A stretch of 64,000 nt of DNA from Candidatus Poribacteria bacterium (lineage in GTDB: Bacteria; Poribacteria; WGA-4E; WGA-3G): the NCBI GenBank assembly GCA_028820635.1, contig JAPPIG010000042.1, positions 180,344 to 244,343 of the forward strand, read 5' to 3'. The position numbers were made by a program, and so were the translations under genes. Under the pieces are notes generated by a model. The model was not told where the DNA came from, searched no databases, and worked only from the letters and a program-made list of their open reading frames with translations. The stretch's first letter is position 1. The number at the start of each line of letters is the position of its first letter. Positions 35,612 through 44,372 of this stretch are shown piece after piece.

Positions 35612-37060
35612 ATGAAAAATATTGTCTTACTAATTACCGATACGTTCCGCTATGACAACCTCGGTGAACGGGCAGAAAAACCTATCCGCACACCGATGCT
35701 TGATAAATTTGAGGCGGAACGTGCAACTGCTATAGACAAATTCTATATGAGCAGTTTTCCCACTATTCCACACCGGACCGATGTTGCGACTGGCACATTG
35801 GGATGGCCTCATTACGGATGGCAACCAATTGATCAGAGCGGTCCAAATCATATCGCACAACTTTTAGGCGGACAAGGATACGCAACGCAACTTATTTGCG
35901 ATTGTCCGCATCTGTTCAACGCCCGATTCCAGCAGGGCTTTCAGGCTGCTTTCCAACACCGTGGCCAAGAAGGTGATAAACCGCTGCTTCATCTGAATGA
36001 TGAAATACAGACTATTATGCCGGATGAAAAGACACGTCCGAATCCTTCTTTTCGTGGGAACACCTTGCCCAATACCCACCGCTGGACAAACCGATACTAC
36101 CAATACGAAGCAGAGACTTTTTCCGGCAGGACATCACAAACTGCAATACGATTTTTAGAGGAGAACTATCACTCCGAACCTTTCTTCCTTTGGGTTGACT
36201 TTTTTGATCCGCATGAGCCGTGGGATCCCCCCGAATACATCGTCAAACGTTACGATCCAACCTATTCTGGACCGCCAATGCTACATCCGAATTATGGGCG
36301 ATCTTCTATTTATACCGATGCGGAGTTGCATAACCTGTGGGCACACTACGCTGGCGAATCTGAACTTGTGGATCGACACATCGGACAGATTATTCAAAAA
36401 GTTGATGACCTTGAAATTTGGGATGATACGCTTGTTGTCGTAATGTCAGACCACGGCATGTCTATCGGTGAACACGAAAGGACAGGAAAATCTAACATTG
36501 ATTCTGAAGACCCGCGATATTGGCCTACTTATCCGGAGATTAATCATCAAATGTTCATGATTGCTGGTGGTGACGTTCCACAAGGGCAACGTCTTGATAT
36601 GATTGCACAACCGATGGATATTCTACCAACGTTGTGTGACTTAGCAGGGGTCACCCTTGATCCTCGGAAACCTTTTGAGGGACGTTCCTTTGCAGATGCG
36701 CTTCTTTCTGGTGACTCTCAGCACAGAGAATATGCGGTTACAGGTACTCACATCGGTTCGCGCGATGGCACTGTGCCGCGACGAGCGACAACACCCTTCC
36801 TTGTCACTGAACGTTGGGGATACGCACCCGTTGGTGAATACGGCACCCCTGAATTGTTTGATTTGACAGTTGACCCAATCGCAACGAATAATTTGGCAGA
36901 GGACAATGCAGCGCTTGTTACCGAATTGCATCAACTTTTTATGGCGCACCTATTGGAACATAACGCGCCAGAGAATTTTCTTGCGCTTTGGCAAGAGCCG
37001 CCTACAGGTGAAGGCAAAGGTAAATGGTCAATCGATTATCCAGAAGAGGATAAGGAATAG
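35612..37060 (+). CDS. Sulfatase-like hydrolase with Thr at the nucleophile position
   Basis: A 482-residue alkaline-phosphatase-superfamily enzyme. Metal-site segments are LLITDTFRYDN (Asp10) and VVVMSDHGMSIGEHER (near residues 270-287). The usual Cys/Ser-x-Pro-x-Arg sulfatase motif is replaced by Thr51-Ile-Pro-His-Arg55 in SFPTIPHRTDVATG. Formylglycine formation needs Cys or Ser, so this enzyme is probably not a classical sulfatase; a Thr nucleophile as in phosphodiesterases and phosphatases of the superfamily is more likely. No signal peptide is present. An AAAGGAAAA site precedes the ATG. Confidence 0.85.
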   Translation: MKNIVLLITDTFRYDNLGERAEKPIRTPMLDKFEAERATAIDKFYMSSFPTIPHRTDVATGTLGWPHYGWQPIDQSGPNHIAQLLGGQGYATQLICDCPHLFNARFQQGFQAAFQHRGQEGDKPLLHLNDEIQTIMPDEKTRPNPSFRGNTLPNTHRWTNRYYQYEAETFSGRTSQTAIRFLEENYHSEPFFLWVDFFDPHEPWDPPEYIVKRYDPTYSGPPMLHPNYGRSSIYTDAELHNLWAHYAGESELVDRHIGQIIQKVDDLEIWDDTLVVVMSDHGMSIGEHERTGKSNIDSEDPRYWPTYPEINHQMFMIAGGDVPQGQRLDMIAQPMDILPTLCDLAGVTLDPRKPFEGRSFADALLSGDSQHREYAVTGTHIGSRDGTVPRRATTPFLVTERWGYAPVGEYGTPELFDLTVDPIATNNLAEDNAALVTELHQLFMAHLLEHNAPENFLALWQEPPTGEGKGKWSIDYPEEDKE

Positions 37061-37116
37061 AAGTTTGGATTCTTCGGATCAAAAACTTGTCAATTTTCAT
37101 AAAGAAATGAAAGTAT

Positions 37117-38427
37117 ATGGAAACTTCAAATTCGTTGCATGATCAACTAAGACGTATTGTAGGTGAGTCTGGCATACTGTCAGAGGGACAAGTATCTGAC
37201 TATACTTATGACAGTTGTATTCCAGAAATAGTTGTCATGCCTGCATCCGTTCAAGCGTTACAAAATGTACTTCGCTTCGCGTCAGTGCAGAATTTGTCCG
37301 TTATACCTGCTGGGTCAGGAACAAAACTTGGAATCGGCAACTTAGCTCCAAAAACAGATATTGTCCTTGCTACAACTCGTCTAAACAAGGTGATTGAATA
37401 CGAACCAGCAGACTTGACGGTAACTGTTGAAGCAGGTATTCGCTTAGCGGATCTACAAACCGAATTGGCAAAAACTCGACAATTTCTTCCGTTGAATCCG
37501 CCTTATGCAGACCGATGTACTATTGGTGGAATTGTATCTACGAACGCCAGTGGCCCGCTGCGCCTACGATATGGAACTGCACGAAATTTGGTTTTAGGTA
37601 TGCATGTTACCCATGCAACTGGTACCGTTGTCAAAAGTGGTGGTAAAGTCGTTAAAAACGTTGCAGGATATGACCTCAACAAACTTTATATCGGTGCTTT
37701 CGGAACGCTCGGTATCATAACCGAAGTTACTCTCAAATTAGCACCACTGCCTGCACATGAGGCAATACTCGCCGTACAATCTGAGACAATTCAAGATGCG
37801 GTTAATACTGGATTAAATATTGTTAGTTCACAGACACTACCTACCTTTGTAAATCTGTTCGTAAACGTTGAGTTCAATCAATCTCATGAGAAAAAACCGA
37901 CACTGTTAGTCGGATTTGCCGGAGATCCTGAAACTGTAGCATGGCAACTCAATTCGACTCAAACTCTCGTGGAACAAAACGGCTCGATTGGTGTGCAAAA
38001 AACAGAAGGAGAATCGCACGAAAATATCTGCCATATTATTCAGGAATTTTCAGCTGTAGATCGTAAATCCGATACAGTTCTTGTAAAAGTAAATCTCAAA
38101 CGTACTGATATGGCAGAATTTGCCGAACATGGATTGAAAGATACTTGTCAAATGATGGTACTGTTGGGAAACGGTGTGCTTTACCTTAAAATCCCAATAG
38201 ATTCTGCCACCGATTTACAACAACTTGCAGACACACTCACGCAACTACGTCAATGTGTTATAGATGTAGGAGGCAATCTAATTATAGAAACTGCTCCGCC
38301 TGAACTGAAACAACAGATAGATGTTTGGGGTCCGATAGGTAGCACTCTCAAGTTGATGGAACAGGTTAAGGCAAAATTTGATGCCAAGAGTGTATTAAAC
38401 CCCGGACGTTTTGTCTCAAGTATTTAG
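37117..38427 (+). CDS. FAD-binding oxidase, GlcD/GlcE-like
   Basis: A 436-residue PCMH/VAO-type flavoprotein. The FAD-binding stretch VIPAGSGTKLGIGNLAPKTD lies at about residues 65-85, followed by TIGGIVSTNASGPLRLRYGT and GGKVVKNVAGYDLNKLYIGA. The FAD-linked oxidase C-terminal domain ends with PGRF. It is close to the glycolate oxidase subunits GlcD and GlcE, which oxidise 2-hydroxy acids. The companion FeS subunit GlcF is not in the window, so the electron acceptor is unknown. It lies 57 bases after the sulfatase-like gene. Confidence 0.87.
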   Translation: METSNSLHDQLRRIVGESGILSEGQVSDYTYDSCIPEIVVMPASVQALQNVLRFASVQNLSVIPAGSGTKLGIGNLAPKTDIVLATTRLNKVIEYEPADLTVTVEAGIRLADLQTELAKTRQFLPLNPPYADRCTIGGIVSTNASGPLRLRYGTARNLVLGMHVTHATGTVVKSGGKVVKNVAGYDLNKLYIGAFGTLGIITEVTLKLAPLPAHEAILAVQSETIQDAVNTGLNIVSSQTLPTFVNLFVNVEFNQSHEKKPTLLVGFAGDPETVAWQLNSTQTLVEQNGSIGVQKTEGESHENICHIIQEFSAVDRKSDTVLVKVNLKRTDMAEFAEHGLKDTCQMMVLLGNGVLYLKIPIDSATDLQQLADTLTQLRQCVIDVGGNLIIETAPPELKQQIDVWGPIGSTLKLMEQVKAKFDAKSVLNPGRFVSSI

Positions 38428-38431
38428 AGCA

Positions 38432-38604
38432 TATCTCATAAATCAGATTATGTTAAAGTACTCTGTTCTACTCAACCTTGAAACTTAGTTCGTAGGTCGG
38501 GTAGAGCGAAGCGAAACCCGACAATATTAGGGTTTCAGGGTCAACCTGTCGGGTTTCGCTTCGCTCTACCCGACCTACAATCCGCTACAATGATTTATGA
38601 GATA
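38432..38604. mobile_element. Non-coding element with nested inverted repeats (173 bp)
   Basis: The ends are 14-bp inverted repeats, TATCTCATAAATCA and TGATTTATGAGATA. Inside, two perfect 32-bp arms at 38492-38523 and 38547-38578 begin GTAGGTCGGGTAGAGCG and are separated by 23 bases. No ORF is present. The form suggests a MITE-like unit carrying a REP-type palindrome. The rest of the gap between the FAD oxidase and the PorX-like gene shows nothing further. Confidence 0.65.
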
Positions 38605-38723
38605 CACTATAGTATATTCTCATTTATTAATGATCTCTTGAAATACCATGTCCACATTTTGATAAAACGTTCCGAGTTGTTAAACCCTATCATCAAGTAC
38701 GCATTGAAAAGGGAGAAGATAAC

Positions 38724-40343
38724 ATGGAAAACACAAAGGGGAGGATTCTTTGGATTGATAACGCATTAAGAGTACCGTTGGCAAGTCCATATCTGAAGTC
38801 TGAGCAGAAGCTTTATGTGCGATTTTTAGAGTATCACGGATATGATGTCTCGTTAACAGATAGTGGTGATGAGGGAATCGCTTTACTGAAAGATAAGACG
38901 TTCCACGGTGTATTATTAAATTATGAAATGCCAACTGGCAACGTTGATTTGCTTTCACGCATCCGGAAAGAGGATGCACATATTCCCATTATTCTGCTGA
39001 CTAAGTCAGGTGGACAAGAGATAATGGAGAAAGCAAGTCTTCATGGTGTTGACGATGTCTTAATAATGCCGACAAACCCCAGACAGTTGGTTTCATCACT
39101 TGCATTTTTACTTGAAAAGCAGAATATTCGAGAAACATATACACCACAAGCGTACGTTGATAACTTTAATAAGCAATATACACTGGAACACAATCAAACA
39201 CAGACTTTGGAGGATGAACTTCATGATAGCGACTGGCAAGCATGGATAGACACATATATCCGTTTTGTTGAGTGGGATATAAAATTAGATTCGCTTTCTA
39301 ATGTTGATGAGCTTAAAACAATCCATGCAAGTGAAAAACGTGAAGCCAATTCTGTTTTTGCTGATTATATTCAAAACACTTACAGTTTGTGGCTTGAAAG
39401 TGAAGATTCTCCCACTTTGTCTGTGGATGTTTTTTACAAATATGTGATTCCAGAGATACAGATGGGGAAATCCGTGCTGTTTGTCGTAATGGATTGTATG
39501 CGGTTGGACCATTGGTTGAAAATTGAACCTCTGCTCTACCGTGATTTCCACATGACAAAGCACTATTACTATTCTATTTTGCCTACGTCAACCCATTATG
39601 CTCGTAATGCTATTTTCAGCGGTTTATTTCCACGAGATTTGGCTGAACGATACCCTAATCTGTATGCCGAACCAGATGAAGAACATACAAGTATCAACCG
39701 CTATGAAAAAGAACTCATGTATTTGCAACTTGAACGGCATGGGATAGCTTTAAAACCATCACCACATTACTTCAAAATTTTCGATGCACGTGGTGAAATT
39801 CAATACCTACAGTGGTTAACAGATGCAAACCGGATTAGTTTGGCAGCAGTAGTCGTCGATTTCCTTGACATGTTGACGCACCTTAGAAGTGAGACGCCCC
39901 TATTTCAGCAACTTATTTCAAATGAAGAAGCGTTTAGGGCACTTGTGCAAACGTGGTTTCAGAATTCACGGATTTACAAAATTATCAAGCTTGCGGCTGA
40001 ACGTGGAATTACGACAATAATTACATCTGATCACGGTTCAGTGCTATGTCAAAACGCAGTCAAAATATCAAGTCCCTACGAACTTTCGAGTGGACTGAGA
40101 GCAAAAAAGGGCAAAGACATATCCTGTTCACCTGAAGCAGGTTTGTTGATAAACAATCCTGAAGAATATAGATTGCCACATAGTGCTGCAGACAAGAACT
40201 ACATTCTCGCTAAAGAAGATTACTATTTTGTATATGAAAGACAGTTTAACGTGTATAAAGAGATATTTCAGAATAGTTTCCAACACGGGGGCATTTCATT
40301 TGAAGAGATGATCCTACCATGTGTTGTCCTTGAACCGCGGTGA
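38724..40343 (+). CDS. PorX-like protein: degenerate receiver plus PglZ domain
   Basis: A 539-residue protein with a receiver-like N-terminus (about 1-125), a helical linker, and a PglZ/alkaline-phosphatase-type domain from about 245. The PglZ core reads LFVVMDCMRLDHW (Asp257, Asp262), LPTSTHYARNAIFSG (Thr288/Thr290, the likely nucleophile region) and TIITSDHGSV, and ends HGGISFEEMILP. This matches PorX of the type IX secretion system. In the receiver the phospho-acceptor Asp is Asn66 (LLNYEMP), one acidic-pocket Asp is Asn13, and the Lys of the KP motif is missing (MPTNP). Control by phosphorylation is therefore unlikely. A GGGAGAAG site precedes the ATG. Confidence 0.88.
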   Translation: MENTKGRILWIDNALRVPLASPYLKSEQKLYVRFLEYHGYDVSLTDSGDEGIALLKDKTFHGVLLNYEMPTGNVDLLSRIRKEDAHIPIILLTKSGGQEIMEKASLHGVDDVLIMPTNPRQLVSSLAFLLEKQNIRETYTPQAYVDNFNKQYTLEHNQTQTLEDELHDSDWQAWIDTYIRFVEWDIKLDSLSNVDELKTIHASEKREANSVFADYIQNTYSLWLESEDSPTLSVDVFYKYVIPEIQMGKSVLFVVMDCMRLDHWLKIEPLLYRDFHMTKHYYYSILPTSTHYARNAIFSGLFPRDLAERYPNLYAEPDEEHTSINRYEKELMYLQLERHGIALKPSPHYFKIFDARGEIQYLQWLTDANRISLAAVVVDFLDMLTHLRSETPLFQQLISNEEAFRALVQTWFQNSRIYKIIKLAAERGITTIITSDHGSVLCQNAVKISSPYELSSGLRAKKGKDISCSPEAGLLINNPEEYRLPHSAADKNYILAKEDYYFVYERQFNVYKEIFQNSFQHGGISFEEMILPCVVLEPR

Positions 40344-40401
40344 GGTTGAGTGGTCAGGTAAACTGTCAAATAGATTTTTACGTTATCAGGAACCAAAACT
40401 T

Positions 40402-40558
40402 ATACCATTTCTAAATAATGATACTACATTATTTCATAAATCGGTTGTCCGAATGCAACACCTCTTCTGTAGGAGCGACCTCCTGGTCGCGACCAGGAGG
40501 TCGCTCCTACAAAGAAACTCAAAAATCGGAATGATATTTTGTCAATTAGAAATGGTAT
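40402..40558. mobile_element. MITE-like element, copy 2 (157 bp)
   Basis: This has the same length and the same 13-bp ends (ATACCATTTCTAA and TTAGAAATGGTAT) as the element at 9711-9867, but inverted relative to it. When one is reverse-complemented the two differ at only a few positions. The core palindrome uses GTAGGAGCGACCTCC arms. It lies between the PorX-like gene and dsbD and leaves the dsbD ribosome site intact. Confidence 0.75.
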
Positions 40559-40592
40559 TACTTGAATACTCTCTTCCAAGGAGAAGAAACCT

Positions 40593-42470
40593 ATGCTAAA
40601 AAACACCAAACCTAATAAAACTTTACTTTGCGCGCTGTTAACATTTATCACAATAATATTTCCGATTTGCACACAAGCACAGTTTCCTGATTTCGACCTT
40701 TCTGATAATCAACCTGTAGAGAAATTAAGTGCTGAAGGGTTTATCTCTTTGGATAAGGTACAACCCGGCAGAGACTTCAAAATTGCTGTTGTAGTGAAGA
40801 TAGCAAAAGGATGGCATGTCAATGCAAATCCCGCTCGTGAAGGACTTATTCCGACTGAAATAATATTTCCTGAAACGCCGAACTTGACTTTTGGGAAAGT
40901 GATATATCCTACAGGTGACACACTCAATCTCGCTTCAATAGGAGAAGCACCAGTCTACCACGATACTATTACGATTGGTATCCCTGCAACTTTGCTTCAA
41001 AGCACACCAATTGGACCTACAACTTTAGATATGCAACTTCGTTATCAAGCGTGTAATGATGAACAGTGTCTGTTACCGGAAACGCTAAATGTTACCATAC
41101 CGATTAATGTTGTCAGTTTAGCTGAAACAGCACAACAGGTTAATGATACTATTTTCGCCAATATCGCATTTGAAAATACGACAAACGACAGTAGTGAAGA
41201 TCAAGGGGGAATTGCAGGTGCACTTTCTGGGGGCAATTTATGGCTCGCATTTCTACTTGTGTTTGTCGGGGGAATTGTAACGAGTTTAACACCGTGTGTG
41301 TATCCCTTAATACCGATAACGGTTTCTATCTTCGGTGCGAATGAATCTACTGGTATCCTCAGATCTTTTCTACTTTCGGTGGTGTATGTATTTGGAATCG
41401 TAGTTACCTATTCAATTTTAGGTGTTGCGGTCGCGTCAACGGGGGCAGTATTTGGTCAGATTATGGCAAATCCCTGGGTGATCGGTTTCATCAGTGTGAT
41501 TCTTGTTACACTTGGTTTGTCTATGTTCGGTGTTTTTGAAATACGCTTGCCTTCTTCAATGCAAAATAGGCTTAATACTGTTGGAGGCGCTGGATTTGTT
41601 GGTGCGTTTGGGATGGGAACTGTTGCGGGGGTGATCGCCGCACCATGCACGGGTCCTGCTTTGGCTGCTGTCTTGGCATATATTGCTACAACGAGCAGCT
41701 TAGTAATCGGATTCTGGCTAATGTTTACGTATGCTTTGGGCATGGGTTTATTGTTCATTTGCATTGGGACGTTCTCTGGTTTACTTTCTGCCCTACCACG
41801 CTCAGGTGGATGGATGTACGTTTTGGAAAATATCTTTGGAATTGCGATTATCACGATGGCACTCTACTTTCTCAAAGATGTTAAATTCTTTGCACCTTTG
41901 ACAAGTTTTTTACAGAACTCGCTCCCATTTTTTGGCATCGCCGCCGGTTTAATTCTTATAGGACTACTTCTCGGCAAGTTGACGCAACGTTTTAGTGGTA
42001 TCTCTACGGGGATGAAAGTTCGTAAAGCATCTGGTCTTTTAATGGTTATAGTTGGGGCATTTATGATAGTTGGAGGGCTTCAACAACCGGTTGCTGGGGT
42101 ACATCTGAACTGGATTGATGATGAACCTACCGCATTAGAAACTGCAAAACAGGAAGACAAATTGGTGATGCTTGATTTTTACGCGACGTGGTGTAGTGCC
42201 TGCAATGAACTGGATCATAAGACTTTTTCCGACCAAGCTATTGTTGATAAATTAGAAAATTACATTACGGTCAAACTTGATTTTTCTGTTGAATCTGACA
42301 AGGCATTAACAGAAAAGTACCAGATTCGCGGATTACCTGTTGTTATTTTTATGGATGCTCAAGAGAACATTCTTAAGCGGATTGAGAAGTTTGTTGATGC
42401 AGAGGAGATGCTAAAGATAATCGAAAATGTTGAAGATGCAGCTAAATCTACTAAAAGTAGTGATTTATAA
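40593..42470 (+). CDS. dsbD: Thiol:disulfide interchange protein DsbD
   Basis: A 625-residue three-domain electron conduit that carries reductant from cytoplasmic thioredoxin to the periplasm. A signal peptide (LCALLTFITIIFPICTQAQ) is followed by the alpha domain with Cys154 and Cys159 (YQACNDEQCLLPE). An eight-helix membrane domain has TPCVYPLIP (Cys235) and APCTGPALA (Cys352). The C-terminal thioredoxin domain has DFYATWCSACNELDHKTF (Cys534, Cys537). All six catalytic cysteines are present. An AAGGAGAAG site precedes the ATG. The TPR gene follows after 11 bases and is likely co-transcribed. Confidence 0.95.
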   Translation: MLKNTKPNKTLLCALLTFITIIFPICTQAQFPDFDLSDNQPVEKLSAEGFISLDKVQPGRDFKIAVVVKIAKGWHVNANPAREGLIPTEIIFPETPNLTFGKVIYPTGDTLNLASIGEAPVYHDTITIGIPATLLQSTPIGPTTLDMQLRYQACNDEQCLLPETLNVTIPINVVSLAETAQQVNDTIFANIAFENTTNDSSEDQGGIAGALSGGNLWLAFLLVFVGGIVTSLTPCVYPLIPITVSIFGANESTGILRSFLLSVVYVFGIVVTYSILGVAVASTGAVFGQIMANPWVIGFISVILVTLGLSMFGVFEIRLPSSMQNRLNTVGGAGFVGAFGMGTVAGVIAAPCTGPALAAVLAYIATTSSLVIGFWLMFTYALGMGLLFICIGTFSGLLSALPRSGGWMYVLENIFGIAIITMALYFLKDVKFFAPLTSFLQNSLPFFGIAAGLILIGLLLGKLTQRFSGISTGMKVRKASGLLMVIVGAFMIVGGLQQPVAGVHLNWIDDEPTALETAKQEDKLVMLDFYATWCSACNELDHKTFSDQAIVDKLENYITVKLDFSVESDKALTEKYQIRGLPVVIFMDAQENILKRIEKFVDAEEMLKIIENVEDAAKSTKSSDL

Positions 42471-42481
42471 AGGAGGCACAC

Positions 42482-43570
42482 ATGGAATCGAATAACCAGA
42501 TTGAAAAGAAGTCATTTTTTTCATTTAACCGTTGGCTTTTATATACCGAAATCATAGCAATTATTGGGTTTGTAGTGCTTGCTGTACTCTATACGCAGCG
42601 GGGTGGTGCCGAACCTAAATCCCTTCCGTTATCTGAAGTTGAAACCCTAATTGCTGAAGCAGATTCACACTTCGAAAATCAAGACTTAGGTAGAGCAGTG
42701 TTCCTGTATTGGCAAGCACTCCAAGCAATGGAAAGTGAAAAAACTGATGACAATAAAATGGATCGCTTGCATGCGAACCTTCGTATTGCAGAGATCTACT
42801 CCCAGAGTAATTGGTTAAAAGATGCAAAATCGCGCCTACAACATGCTTCAAATATCCAACCTGATCATGAAGATGTTCTCCTTTTAAGTGGCAGACTTTT
42901 TCGCGATGAAGGGGCGCTAAAAGAGGCAACTGAACAATTTTTAGCAGTGTTAGAAAAGAACCCTAAAAATGCTGAGGCACGCTATCTCCTGGGTGTTCTG
43001 TATCAAGGGAACAAGCAATATGAAGCGGCATCCGCACATTATCGCGCGGCGATTGAAAGCGATCAAGAGTTCAAACATATCCCTTCTGAAAAAGCACCTA
43101 TCGGTGTGCTTGCGCGCCTGCAATTATCGCGCACCTACAATAAGATGTTCAATAATTATAGTCTCCTTGATCGAGAACTCACCGATGAAGATTACACAGA
43201 AATTTCACGACTTGAAACACAGTCAGTTTCTCTTTTAGAGGAAGCACTTCAAAAACAACCGGATATGCAAGAAATTGTGAATGACCTCATCGGTTTACTT
43301 TATAGGCGTGCCATAGCACTTAAACGCGAAGCAGCAACGCGCCCTTATGCAGACGCGTTGGAAGTCTATGAACGCATTGTGGAACTTGAACCGACAGAAG
43401 TAAAAGCTTGGCAGGAGATGGCTGAAATTTATGAGAGTTATCTGATGGATAAACTGAAAGCACTTGAAATGTACCGAAAGGTTTACGAACTTGAACCGCA
43501 TGCAACTTACTTAGCAATTATTAAATCACTTGAAGAAGAAATTACTGCAGAAAATGGGGAATTGGAATAA
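42482..43570 (+). CDS. Membrane-anchored TPR protein
   Basis: A 362-residue protein with a short cytoplasmic N-terminus, one transmembrane helix (about 18-38, YTEIIAIIGFVVLAVLY) and at least five tetratricopeptide-like helical repeats, for example KDAKSRLQHASNIQPDHEDV, ATEQFLAVLEKNPKNAEARY and YEAASAHYRAAIESDQEF. A strong AAAGGAGG site lies 6 bases before the ATG. TPR scaffolds hold protein partners. Its position after dsbD could mean a role in periplasmic assembly or cytochrome maturation, but no specific partner is evident. Confidence 0.85.
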   Translation: MESNNQIEKKSFFSFNRWLLYTEIIAIIGFVVLAVLYTQRGGAEPKSLPLSEVETLIAEADSHFENQDLGRAVFLYWQALQAMESEKTDDNKMDRLHANLRIAEIYSQSNWLKDAKSRLQHASNIQPDHEDVLLLSGRLFRDEGALKEATEQFLAVLEKNPKNAEARYLLGVLYQGNKQYEAASAHYRAAIESDQEFKHIPSEKAPIGVLARLQLSRTYNKMFNNYSLLDRELTDEDYTEISRLETQSVSLLEEALQKQPDMQEIVNDLIGLLYRRAIALKREAATRPYADALEVYERIVELEPTEVKAWQEMAEIYESYLMDKLKALEMYRKVYELEPHATYLAIIKSLEEEITAENGELE

Positions 43571-43598
43571 TGACGACTTGATCCCAAAAATGGCATTA

Positions 43599-44045
43599 TT
43601 AACGCTGAAATCTCCTAAAAAGATTTGTGCAACACGAGCATTGATATTTATTTAATGTTCTACTAACCTTCTGTTTAACTTCATTTGGAAACTCACTCGT
43701 TAGTTTATTTAACCGCCTCCCCTTTTTTCTATACGATGCTTTAGCAATCTCAAGAGCTAACGGTAAAAATTGCAAACAATGCTGTAGTTTCTTCCCCATC
43801 TTTTTAGGTAAATACGGAACAGTTTTTACAACTCCTGCTGTTCCTTTTTTTATTTCAATTGAGGTATGCACAGCAAATTTGATCGCCACCTTCCCTATTT
43901 TTTGACGATGTTTGAATAAAACCGTGGCAAGTTCTAATGCTAAAGGTAGAAATGGTAACATGCGCGTCAAAGCTGCACCAGCTGCCTTTGGCAGATGCGG
44001 AATCACAGCATTCAAAGCCGGTCTTAAGGCTGTCATACTAATCAT
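43599..44045 (-). CDS. Hypothetical helical protein with internal duplication
   Basis: A 148-residue protein of unknown function. Two similar segments are visible, each with a basic prefix, then FLPLALE and another basic stretch: the first near residues 17-50 (LPKAAGAALTRMLPFLPLAL), the second near 80-115 (LPKKMGKKLQHCLQFLPLAL). Net charge is strongly positive. The C-terminus carries CSCC. The ATG at 44045 has GGAGGAA seven bases upstream and is preferred over the longer frame. Its gene is convergent with the TPR gene. No family is recognised. Confidence 0.7.
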   Translation of the reverse strand: MISMTALRPALNAVIPHLPKAAGAALTRMLPFLPLALELATVLFKHRQKIGKVAIKFAVHTSIEIKKGTAGVVKTVPYLPKKMGKKLQHCLQFLPLALEIAKASYRKKGRRLNKLTSEFPNEVKQKVSRTLNKYQCSCCTNLFRRFQR

Positions 44046-44149
44046 TGAGATTCCTCCATTAGGCACAAATTGTAAGCTGATTAGGTAACCACGATACATT
44101 TCAAAGCGGTAAATGTGGAAAGTTGCAACTTGTAGGTAGGATAGAAAGA

Positions 44150-44221
44150 AGCCGATGAGAGGATTTGAACCTCCGACCTACTGATTACGAATCAGTTGCT
44201 CTTCCACTGAGCTACACCGGC
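44150..44221 (-). tRNA. tRNA-Thr (anticodon CGT)
   Basis: The minus-strand sequence folds into a cloverleaf. The acceptor GCCGGTG pairs with CATCGGC, with one G-T pair. The D arm contains AGCTCAGTGGAAGAGC. The anticodon stem ACTGA/TCAGT encloses TTCGTAA, and the T arm is GGAGGTTCAAATCCTC. CGT reads the Thr codon ACG. It follows tRNA-Phe by 24 bases on the same strand, so the two are probably one transcript. CCA is not encoded. Confidence 0.93.
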
Positions 44222-44245
44222 TTGACAGAGCGTTTAAATAGAGAA

Positions 44246-44318
44246 TGCCGAGAGGCAGAATCGAACTGCCGACACATAGATTTTCAGTCTACTGCTCTAC
44301 CGACTGAGCTATCTCGGC
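44246..44318 (-). tRNA. tRNA-Phe (anticodon GAA)
   Basis: The cloverleaf on the minus strand has acceptor GCCGAGA with TCTCGGC, D arm AGCTCAGTCGGTAGAGC, anticodon stem TAGAC/GTCTA-like pairing around CTGAAAA with anticodon GAA, and T arm GGCAGTTCGATTCTGCC. The discriminator is A. It precedes tRNA-Thr and lies 54 bases after the TAXI lipoprotein gene. Confidence 0.95.
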
Positions 44319-44372
44319 TTCAGATATTTATAATACCATTAATTAAAACGATTGTCAAATCTTTTAGCGATT

